Source: Prevotellaceae bacterium
GTDB lineage: Bacteria > Bacteroidota > Bacteroidia > Bacteroidales > Bacteroidaceae
DNA length: 5,189 nt
Assembly: GCA_022508685.1 (NCBI GenBank)
Contig: JAFLUS010000172.1
Coordinates: 1-5,189, forward strand
Direction of reading: 5' to 3'
Of the stretch, positions 1-5,155 are shown piece after piece. Position numbers and translations under genes: made by a program. A model generated the notes under the pieces. It was not told the origin of the DNA. It searched no databases and worked only from the letters and a program-made list of their open reading frames with translations. How positions within the stretch are numbered: the stretch's first letter is position 1; each line of letters opens with the position of its first letter.

Positions 1-491
1 TTGATGCCTATGGCGGCAACTCCGGCGATGGGGTTGCGGCGCATGCGGTGGGTGATGTGGAGACGATAGTGGCGGTCGGGGTGGAGGGTGAAGGTTTGCA
101 GCGGGAGGGCTTGGTCGGCGTAGGGGAAGCCGTTGGTGATGCGTTGTCCGTCGCTGTGGCAGAGGGGAATGGTGAGGGTGGAGCGACGCTGCGGAACGGG
201 GGTGGAGCCGACGGTGGTGAGGGTGTCGAGGATGGTGGAGAGGTGGAGGTCGGTGTAGGGATAGGCGGAGGTGGTGCGCAGATAGAGGGTGCAGCGGTAG
301 GCGGTGAGGGTGTCGGAGGGCGCGGGAAGGTCGAAGGTGAGGGTGTCGCGGCTGTCCCATGCGCGGGCGTCGACGGTGAGGTAGCGGTAGGTGGCGACGG
401 GGGATGTGGGGTATGCTCCTTCGCACGATGTGGTGAGCATCGTGCAGAGGAGGAGAAGGGAGAGAAGCAGGGTGTGCTTCATGTGCTTCAT
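1..491 (-). CDS. gldH: GldH-family gliding motility lipoprotein (3' end cut by window edge)
   Basis: Reading the minus strand from the ATG at 491 gives an open frame of 163 codons that runs off the window without a stop. The N-terminus is a lipoprotein signal: MKHMKH, a Leu-rich core at residues 8-15, then LTTSC with the lipidated Cys at 23, so the mature protein should be membrane-anchored in the envelope. Around residues 70-83 the stretch LRTTSAYPYTDLHL matches the GldH pattern LRN-x-YPY-x-NL, and residues 147-163 (ITHRMRRNPIAGVAAIGI region) match the family's C-terminal H-x-MR...PGVTDVGI block. GldH is normally about 160-170 residues, so only a few are missing. GldH is required for gliding in Flavobacterium; its role in non-gliding Bacteroidales is unclear. 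The ATG follows the ricT stop by 2 nt, suggesting translational coupling. An in-frame ATG at 482 is an alternative start. The family call rests on motif memory, and the sequence is fairly divergent. Confidence 0.85.
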   Translation of the reverse strand, partial: MKHMKHTLLLSLLLLCTMLTTSCEGAYPTSPVATYRYLTVDARAWDSRDTLTFDLPAPSDTLTAYRCTLYLRTTSAYPYTDLHLSTILDTLTTVGSTPVPQRRSTLTIPLCHSDGQRITNGFPYADQALPLQTFTLHPDRHYRLHITHRMRRNPIAGVAAIGI

Positions 492-493
492 CG

Positions 494-1654
494 TCAGGCG
501 GGGTTTTGGTTTTGGCGTTGTCCTCCTTGTCGGCGGCGGTTGTCGGGTGCGTTGTTGCGCCGCTTGTTGCCATTGTTTTTCTTTTTCTTGCGGACGCGGT
601 CGAAGCGGGTGATGTTGTCTTGGTCGAGCAGGTCGGTGGAGGTGCTCTTGGCGGGTGTGCCGTCTTCGGTGAGTGCTTCGGGCTTCTGTCCTTCGCGGTT
701 CATGGCGATGATTTCGAAGGCGCGGCGTGCCGAGATGGTGTGCTCGTTGGCGAGGACGTGCTTGTCGGTGGAATAGGTGATGCGGTGTGCCAGTATGTCG
801 GCTTTGAAGAAGTGGTATTCGCTGTCTTGGGTGTGGAGTACGATTTCGCGCGAAGGCAGTTTCTTGAGGGCTTCGACGTATTGGTCGACTTCGTAGTTGA
901 GGCAGCATTTGAGTTTGGCGCACTGTCCGGCGAGTTTCTGCGGATTGAGCGAGAGGTCTTGGAATCGGGCTGCGCTGGTGCTGACGCTGCTGAAGTGGGT
1001 CATCCACGTGGCGCAGCAGAGTTCGCGTCCGCAGGGTCCGATGCCGCCGATGCGTCCGGCTTCTTGCCGGGCTCCGATTTGCTTCATTTCGATGCGCACG
1101 CGGAAGCGGTCGGCGAGTACCTTGATGAGTTGGCGGAAGTCGACGCGCTGGTCGGCGATGTAGTAGAAGATGGCTTTGTTGCCGTCGCCTTGGTATTCGA
1201 CGTCGCCTATCTTCATCTGCAGCCCGAGGTCTTTGGCGATTTGGCGCGACTCTATCATGGTTTCGTGCTCGTGTGCCTTGGCTTCGCGGAATTTGTCCAT
1301 GTCGACGGTGCGTGCCTTGCGGTAGATGCGTTTCAGTTCGGTGTCGGGCTTGAGGTTTGCTTTCTTCAGTTGCAGGCGGACGAGTCGTCCGGTCATGGTG
1401 ACGGTGCCGACGTCGTGTCCGGGGTTGGCTTCGACGGCTACGATGTCGCCTTTGACGAGGTCGAGGTTGTGGTCGTTGATGTAGTAGCCTTTGCGGGGGG
1501 GCTTGAACTGCACTTCCACGATGTTGCAGGCGTCGGCGTTGTCGGGGAGGTCGGCAAGCCAGTCGTAGGTGTTGAGTTTGTCGGTATGTTTTGCGCAACC
1601 GCGTGCACAGAGTCCGCAGCGGCCGCCATTGCATGGTTTATATTCGAGATTCAT
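494..1654 (-). CDS. ricT: PSP1-domain protein RicT (YaaT-like Fe-S regulator)
   Basis: This 386-residue protein is the Bacteroidota form of RicT/YaaT, about 100 residues longer than the Bacillus protein. Residues 27-95 contain the conserved N-terminal part (LNTYDWL, VEVQFK, KGYY, GDIVAVE, GHDVGTV). The PSP1 C-terminal domain covers about residues 110-197. It is followed by two cysteine motifs, GPCGRELCC (Cys208, 213, 214) and CAKLKCC (Cys245, 250, 251), the ones tied to Fe-S binding in the family. The last 35 residues are a disordered Arg/Lys/Asn/Gln-rich tail, plausibly RNA-binding. An additional cysteine cluster sits at residues 8, 13, 16 and 20. In B. subtilis RicT works with RicA and RicF to stimulate RNase Y processing; whether it does so here is inference. 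The start at 1654 gives an N-terminus (MNLEYK) like relatives. It follows holB by 30 nt, the same pairing as holB-yaaT in Bacillus. Confidence 0.93.
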   Translation of the reverse strand: MNLEYKPCNGGRCGLCARGCAKHTDKLNTYDWLADLPDNADACNIVEVQFKPPRKGYYINDHNLDLVKGDIVAVEANPGHDVGTVTMTGRLVRLQLKKANLKPDTELKRIYRKARTVDMDKFREAKAHEHETMIESRQIAKDLGLQMKIGDVEYQGDGNKAIFYYIADQRVDFRQLIKVLADRFRVRIEMKQIGARQEAGRIGGIGPCGRELCCATWMTHFSSVSTSAARFQDLSLNPQKLAGQCAKLKCCLNYEVDQYVEALKKLPSREIVLHTQDSEYHFFKADILAHRITYSTDKHVLANEHTISARRAFEIIAMNREGQKPEALTEDGTPAKSTSTDLLDQDNITRFDRVRKKKKNNGNKRRNNAPDNRRRQGGQRQNQNPA

Positions 1655-1684
1655 GTTGTCGTATGTCTGTTTATGGGATGTGGC

Positions 1685-2866
1685 TTATCGGTTTTTAATC
1701 AGTACTATCATCTTGAGGGCGAAGTCGAAGAAGACGATTTTGGCATTGGCGTTCTGTTCGATGTCGCGTTGGGCGAGCGAGAGTTCCTGCATGATGCCGA
1801 TGACGTTGCGTTCGTTGATGAAGGGTGCGAACTTGACGGCGAACTGCGATTCCTGCTCGTTCATGTAGTTGAGTTCGGTGCGGTGGAAGTTGTAGACGAA
1901 GTTCTCTCTCACCATGTGCTGGCAATAGGTCAGGAAGGATTTCTGCCGTTCGCGTCCCATGGCGGCGACTTGCTCGCTCCATTGTTTCATTTCCTTCACC
2001 TTGCGGGCGTAACTGAGGCGCATGAGGGCGACGAACTGCTCGAAGAAGAGTTCTTCCTCGCTGTTGTCGGTGATGCTGCGCAGTGCTGCCGTCATGCTGC
2101 CGTTGGCGGTGTGGCTGATGCGTTTGGCGTCGGCCGGCAGGATGTTGTAGCGCTGCACGAGGGTGGCTTCGATGTCGGACTGCGCGAGTGCCGGCACTTC
2201 GATGACTTGCGTGCGGCTGCGAATGGTCTGCAGCACGAGGTCGGGACGTTCGCTCACCAAGATGAAGACGGTCTGTGCGGGCGGTTCTTCGAGCAGTTTC
2301 AGCAGTTTGTTGGCGCACGATTCGTGCATCTTCTCGGGCAGCCACATGATGCACACCTTGTAGCCGCCTTGGCTCGACTTGAGTGCCAACTTGCGGGCGA
2401 TGGCGTCGCTTTCTTCTACGTAAATCACCAGTTGCTGGTTCTCTGCCCCACTCGCCTGCATCCATTCGGCATAGCCGAAATAGGGATTCTGCAGCACCAT
2501 GTCGCGCCACTCCGTGAGGAAGTCGTCGCAGAGGCTGGGCTTGCCCGATTTCTTCTTATATATAGGAAAGGCAAAATGGAGGTCGGGGTGCTGCAGTTTC
2601 TCCGCCATCATGCAGGAGTTGCACTGCCCGCAGGCGTGGTCGAGCGGAGCGGAAGGTGCGGCATCGTCGCCAAACATGCCCATGCCCGACGCTTGCGGTT
2701 GCTTGCCCGAGCACAGCAGATACTGGGCAAGGGCGAGCGCAAGCGGCATCGTGCCGCTGCCTTCGCGTCCGCACAGCATCAGCGCGTGGGGGATGCGACC
2801 GCTCTGCACATCGCCAATGAGGCGTTGCTTCAGCGTGTCGTGGGCTATGATGTCGGAGAATTGCAT
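1685..2866 (-). CDS. holB: DNA polymerase III delta-prime subunit (clamp loader)
   Basis: The 393-residue product belongs to the clamp-loader AAA+ family. The start MQFSDIIAHDTLKQRL and the following GRIPHALMLCG (residues 23-33) are typical of delta-prime. The P-loop position reads GREGSGTM (33-40), so the Walker A lysine is Thr, and the Walker B region (170-180, KVCIMWLPEKM) lacks the usual acidic pair. Both fit a subunit that does not hydrolyse ATP. Zinc-module cysteines are Cys52, 79, 82 and 85, with a long loop between the first and second. ANKLLKLLEEPP (185-196) and TIRSRTQ (214-220, SRT in place of SRC, Arg218 as the arginine finger) are conserved landmarks. The C-terminal third is helical and should form the collar domain. 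It acts in the cytoplasm, loading the beta clamp at the replication fork. Its ATG lies 3 nt after the metF stop, so coupling is likely. No Shine-Dalgarno is visible. The identity is secure, since dnaX would have an intact P-loop and a longer C-terminus. Confidence 0.95.
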   Translation of the reverse strand: MQFSDIIAHDTLKQRLIGDVQSGRIPHALMLCGREGSGTMPLALALAQYLLCSGKQPQASGMGMFGDDAAPSAPLDHACGQCNSCMMAEKLQHPDLHFAFPIYKKKSGKPSLCDDFLTEWRDMVLQNPYFGYAEWMQASGAENQQLVIYVEESDAIARKLALKSSQGGYKVCIMWLPEKMHESCANKLLKLLEEPPAQTVFILVSERPDLVLQTIRSRTQVIEVPALAQSDIEATLVQRYNILPADAKRISHTANGSMTAALRSITDNSEEELFFEQFVALMRLSYARKVKEMKQWSEQVAAMGRERQKSFLTYCQHMVRENFVYNFHRTELNYMNEQESQFAVKFAPFINERNVIGIMQELSLAQRDIEQNANAKIVFFDFALKMIVLIKNR

Positions 2867-2869
2867 GGT

Positions 2870-3823
2870 TCAATAGATGGCTTTGGCGATTTGACGGATG
2901 CTGTCGGTGGCCGACATGGTGTAGAAATGGATGCAGGGCACGCCGTGGGCAATGAGGTCGCGACACTGCGCGATGCTCCATTCGATGCCTAACTGGCGCA
3001 CGTCGTCGTCGGTGGCGCAGACGGCTGCTGCCGATGCCAGTTCCTGTGGAATGTCGAGGTGGAAGGTGCGGGGCACGACGCTGATTTGCGACAACTTCGT
3101 CATCGGCTTCAGTGCCGGAATGATGGGAATGGTGATGCCTTCCTTGCGTGCCCGTTCGACAAAGGCATAGTATTTCGCGTTGTCGAAGAACATCTGCGTA
3201 ATGGCATAGTCGGCACCAAGCGTCTGCTTCATCTTCAGCACCTGCAGGTCGAACTCCATGTTGGGTGCCTCTTCGTGCTTCTCGGGGTAGCACGCCACGC
3301 CGAACGAAAACGGAGTGCCGGACTGGCGAATGGGGCTGCCGTCGGCAAACTCGCCCGCGTTGAACCGGCAGACCTGCTCGATGAGTTCCGTCGTATGGCT
3401 GTATCCGTCCTTCACGGGCGTGAACCGCGCTTCGTCCTTCGCCTTGTCGCCGCGCAACAGCAACAGGTCGCGAATGCCCAGAAACTGGAGGTCGAGCAAC
3501 ATATACTCGATGTCCTCGCGCGTGAAACCGCTGCACACCACGTGGGGCACCACCCTGATGTCGTACTTCTGCATGATGGCACTGGCAACGGCAATCGTGC
3601 CCGGACGACGACGCACCCGACTGCGGCTGAACGTGCCGTCGGGCTGTTCCGTATAGACATATTCCGAGCGGTGCGTCGTGATGTTGATGTAGCGCGGCTC
3701 GAACTCCTTGAGCGCGTCAATCGTGCGGAACAGGCCGTCGGTGCCGGTTCCTTTGAGCGGAGGCAACACTTCGAAAGAGAAGTCCGTCCGCTGTCGCGCA
3801 GTAATCAGTTCGGAAATCGTCAT
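2870..3823 (-). CDS. metF: Methylenetetrahydrofolate reductase MetF
   Basis: MetF reduces 5,10-methylene-THF to 5-methyl-THF using FAD and NAD(P)H, supplying the methyl group for methionine synthesis. The 317-residue protein is a complete TIM barrel. Residues 15-21 read FSFEVLP, with Glu18 at the position of the catalytic Glu28 of E. coli MetF. LLLLRGD (120-126) carries the flavin-contacting Asp (Asp126, E. coli Asp120). GVACYPEKH spans 175-183, AITQMFFD (207-214) holds Gln210 (E. coli Gln183), and HFYTMSATDSI (299-309) is the usual C-terminal strand. The frame stays open upstream to 3979, but the extra 52 residues do not resemble MetF and cross a promoter-like box, so I chose the ATG at 3823, which gives the family's N-terminus (MTISELI). 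It is the first gene of the operon and overlooks a complex leader region. There is no Shine-Dalgarno, as is usual in Bacteroidota. Confidence 0.96.
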   Translation of the reverse strand: MTISELITARQRTDFSFEVLPPLKGTGTDGLFRTIDALKEFEPRYINITTHRSEYVYTEQPDGTFSRSRVRRRPGTIAVASAIMQKYDIRVVPHVVCSGFTREDIEYMLLDLQFLGIRDLLLLRGDKAKDEARFTPVKDGYSHTTELIEQVCRFNAGEFADGSPIRQSGTPFSFGVACYPEKHEEAPNMEFDLQVLKMKQTLGADYAITQMFFDNAKYYAFVERARKEGITIPIIPALKPMTKLSQISVVPRTFHLDIPQELASAAAVCATDDDVRQLGIEWSIAQCRDLIAHGVPCIHFYTMSATDSIRQIAKAIY

Positions 3824-3849
3824 GCGTGTCAACAAACACTTATTCCGTG

Positions 3850-3857
3850 CAAAGTTA
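3850..3857 (-). promoter_or_regulatory. Bacteroidota -7 box for metF (proximal promoter)
   Basis: The minus strand reads TAACTTTG here, a perfect match to the Bacteroidota sigma -7 consensus TAnnTTTG. Transcription would begin near 3843-3846, giving a leader of about 20 nt before the metF ATG at 3823. The best TTTG for the -33 element (3882-3885) is 24 nt upstream, longer than the usual 19-21, so the promoter may be weak or activator-dependent. The start site itself is inferred. Confidence 0.5.
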
Positions 3858-3953
3858 GCAAATAATTCCCTAAATAAGGCACAAATCGCGCAAAAATGCC
3901 GACACCGCGCCGCCACCCATCGTCCCCCGATGCGACCCAAACCTGCAGGACAC

Positions 3954-3997
3954 GCACGAAATCTGCATGAAAGTTGCATGAAAATTGCCCGAAAGCA
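3954..3997. repeat. Four imperfect 11-bp tandem repeats upstream of metF
   Basis: The plus strand reads GCACGAAATCT, GCATGAAAGTT, GCATGAAAATT and GCCCGAAAGCA back to back, with exact 11-base spacing. The core GCnnGAAA is kept in all four units. The two middle units differ at one base. The period is close to one DNA helical turn, so the core would be presented on the same face each time, as expected for a multi-site protein-binding element. The block lies about 100-150 bp upstream of the proximal metF -7 box, where activators commonly bind. Any link to the neighbouring AraC-type protein is inference. Confidence 0.5.
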
Positions 3998-4005
3998 AAG
4001 ACCAT

Positions 4006-4046
4006 AAAAATTTGTCTCGAAGAACGAATCACTCGCTCTTCGAGAC
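4006..4046 (-). terminator. Strong hairpin plus U-run on the metF strand (possible attenuator or terminator)
   Basis: Positions 4014-4027 and 4033-4046 form 14-base inverted arms around a 5-base loop. On the minus strand the arms are GTCTCGAAGAGCGA and TCGTTCTTCGAGAC, which pair along the full length with one G-U wobble; the plus-strand transcript would have an A-C mismatch instead. On the minus strand the hairpin is followed by AAA and then five U (4010-4006), so terminator-like function fits that direction. The three intervening A residues make it a less than ideal intrinsic terminator. As DNA it could equally be an operator dyad. It sits between the two metF-strand -7 boxes. Confidence 0.45.
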
Positions 4047-4142
4047 CTTCTGTGTTTGTGTTGGGATATTTCCCCACAGCATAGGGCAACAAATCATCCT
4101 CACTTGCAGAAACATGTCACACCGAGTCTGCATAATCACCAT
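4029..4142 (-). CDS. Met-rich mini-ORF upstream of metF (possible leader peptide)
   Basis: A 37-codon frame runs from the ATG at 4142 to a TGA at 4029-4031. The peptide begins MVIMQTRCDM and has Met at residues 1, 4, 10, 16 and 21; the second half (WGNIPTQTQKVSKSE) has none. Its stop codon falls in the loop of the strong hairpin at 4014-4046. A -7-like box ends 14 nt before its ATG, so the upstream leader would be only about 10 nt. Its position ahead of a methionine-pathway gene makes a leader peptide conceivable. There is no Shine-Dalgarno and no homologue that I recognise, and a frame this short can occur by chance. Confidence 0.25.
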   Translation of the reverse strand: MVIMQTRCDMFLQVRMICCPMLWGNIPTQTQKVSKSE

Positions 4143-4148
4143 GAGGAT
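4096..4148 (-). ncRNA. Candidate structured leader or small RNA 5' domain
   Basis: Two nested pairings are visible. A 7-bp stem pairs 4096-4102 with 4142-4148 (ATCCTCA with TGAGGAT). Inside it a 6-bp stem pairs 4105-4110 with 4127-4132 (TGCAGA with TCTGCA on the minus strand), with an asymmetric internal loop of 2 and 9 nt. Transcribed from the minus-strand -7 box at 4157-4164, this would be the 5' domain of a roughly 145-nt RNA ending at the hairpin near 4006. A further GGG/CCC pairing occurs between, around 4063-4076. I do not recognise a SAM, cobalamin, THF or other known riboswitch in it. The outer stem would cover the start of the Met-rich mini-ORF. Confidence 0.3.
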
Positions 4149-4156
4149 TACGGCGG

Positions 4157-4164
4157 CAAAGGTA
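4157..4164 (-). promoter_or_regulatory. Second -7-like box on the metF strand (distal promoter)
   Basis: The minus strand reads TACCTTTG, again matching TAnnTTTG. A partial -33 element TTCG (three of four TTTG bases) lies 20 nt upstream at 4185-4188. Transcription would start near 4150-4153, giving either a metF leader of about 330 nt or a short RNA ending at the hairpin at 4014-4046. It sits back to back with the plus-strand box of the araC-like gene, 76 bp away. Confidence 0.45.
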
Positions 4165-4240
4165 GGGACTATTTGCGAAAGAAACGAATTTGAATGCAAC
4201 TAAAAACTATCCGAAACGAAACTTTCTCAGGAAAAATGTT

Positions 4241-4248
4241 TATCTTTG
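4241..4248 (+). promoter_or_regulatory. -7 box of the araC-like gene
   Basis: TATCTTTG followed by C matches the Bacteroidota -7 consensus. The ATG at 4280 is 31 nt downstream, leaving an A/C-rich leader of about 25 nt with no Shine-Dalgarno. No good TTTG is seen at the usual -33 spacing, which may mean activator dependence. The box lies inside the longer upstream extension of the reading frame, supporting the start at 4280. Confidence 0.55.
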
Positions 4249-4279
4249 CAACCAAAACACAAAAACACACCTCCCACAC

Positions 4280-5155
4280 ATGTACACCCTCAAGGAAATT
4301 TACGACAAAATGGGCGACGACTACTGCACCGAACACTGGAACGGACGACTCGCCTGCGTGCTCGGCAACGCCCAGCGCACCCTCCGCACCAACGAACTCG
4401 ACGAAGCCGTAGCCTGCTACTCCTTCACCCTCGTGCTGCGCGGCACCCTCCTGCTCGACGTCGCCGGACAGTCGCTCACCTTCGGGCCCAACGACATGTA
4501 CGTCTACATGCCCGGATTTCCACTCCACATCGTCTCCGTCTCCGACGACTACGAATCCATCGCCCTCCTCGTCGACGAGCAAGCCACTTACGAAGCACCC
4601 GCCTTCCGCAACCTCATCCGCACCTCCTTCTATCCCCTCACCCACTACGGCGAACCCAAACTCACCCTCGACGCCCCCGACGCACAACGCCTGCACGACG
4701 TCATGCTCCTCATCCGCAACCACATACAGCGTCCACCAATCCTCTGCGACGAAACGCTCGAAATGCTTTACTCCGTCTTTCTCCTCGACCTCACCGACCT
4801 CCGCTCCCACTCCATCGACCACACCCGCACCTCGAACCGCACCGAAGACATCTTCATCGCCTTCTACACCCTACTGCGGCAACACTACTGTGCCCACCAC
4901 GACATCGGATTCTACGCCGAACGCCTCCACATCACCACCACCTACCTCTCGCGCATCGTTCGGCAGAAAACCGGCCGCACCGTCGTCGAGTGCATCAACC
5001 GCATGCTCGTCACCGAAGCCCGCTGGCTCCTCACCTCCACCACCCTCACCGTCTCCCAGATTGCCGAACGCCTCCACTTCGCCACTACCGCCTCCTTCGA
5101 CAAATTCTTCTTCCGTCTCTGCGGCCGCACTCCAAAATCGTTCCGGCGGAAATAG
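4280..5155 (+). CDS. AraC-family transcriptional regulator (cupin sensor plus double HTH)
   Basis: The 291-residue protein has the standard two-part AraC layout. Residues about 20-100 form a cupin-like sensor domain of short beta strands (YSFTLVLRGTLLLDVAGQ at 47-64, then FGPNDMYVYMPGFPLHIV at 68-85). After a helical linker, residues about 190-291 form the DNA-binding domain. The first helix-turn-helix is at 209-229 (IGFYAERLHITTTYLSRIV region) and the second at 257-279 (TVSQIAERLHFATTASFDKFF), ending in the family signature GRTPKSFRR (282-290). In the second motif the common GF is HF. The frame extends upstream to 4190, but those 30 residues are unlike AraC proteins and span the -7 box, so the ATG at 4280 is preferred. 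The ligand and targets cannot be read from sequence. Divergence from metF over a repeat-bearing region makes self-regulation or metF control possible. Confidence 0.95.
   Translation: MYTLKEIYDKMGDDYCTEHWNGRLACVLGNAQRTLRTNELDEAVACYSFTLVLRGTLLLDVAGQSLTFGPNDMYVYMPGFPLHIVSVSDDYESIALLVDEQATYEAPAFRNLIRTSFYPLTHYGEPKLTLDAPDAQRLHDVMLLIRNHIQRPPILCDETLEMLYSVFLLDLTDLRSHSIDHTRTSNRTEDIFIAFYTLLRQHYCAHHDIGFYAERLHITTTYLSRIVRQKTGRTVVECINRMLVTEARWLLTSTTLTVSQIAERLHFATTASFDKFFFRLCGRTPKSFRRK

Larger units (their letters stand above)
3824..4279. other. Intergenic regulatory region between metF and the divergent araC-like gene
   Basis: This 456-base stretch holds no convincing long gene. It is visibly richer in A and T than the flanking coding sequence. 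It contains -7-like boxes facing both ways, four 11-bp tandem repeats, a strong 33-bp inverted repeat, a second nested hairpin, and a short Met-rich ORF on the metF strand, each listed separately. A smaller dyad (CATCG, 5-nt loop, CGATG) lies at 3918-3932, and an 8-bp palindrome CCTGCAGG at 3942-3949; neither has an evident role. Confidence 0.7.

Noticed and set aside
48..776. 242-codon plus-strand frame rich in Gly, Val and Glu
   Set aside because: It is antisense to gldH and the ricT end, and the composition is the mirror of Thr-, Leu- and Asp-rich NNC codons (ACC, CTC, GAC) in gldH.
506..2992. 828-codon open frame on the plus strand opposite ricT, holB and part of metF
   Set aside because: It is antisense to three well-recognised genes, spans their junctions, and its translation is Val/Gly/Ala/Glu/Phe-rich with no family motif. 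It stays open because NNC-rich sense codons rarely produce antisense stops.
3059..3865. 268-codon plus-strand frame
   Set aside because: It is antisense to metF, which has complete family motifs; no recognisable domain.
3824..3979. N-terminal extension of metF up to the ATG at 3979
   Set aside because: The 52 additional residues are unlike MetF and cross the TAACTTTG box and part of the 11-bp repeats; the ATG at 3823 gives the normal N-terminus.
3829..4092. 87-codon minus-strand frame in the intergenic region
   Set aside because: No recognisable motif, no conserved composition, and it runs through the hairpin, repeats and proximal promoter; likely chance.
4000..4164. Known riboswitch upstream of metF (SAM, cobalamin or THF class)
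   Set aside because: I looked for the conserved cores I know and saw none; an Rfam scan would settle it.
4190..4279. Upstream start of the araC-like gene at 4190
   Set aside because: The 30 additional residues overlap the -7 box and do not look like an AraC N-terminus.
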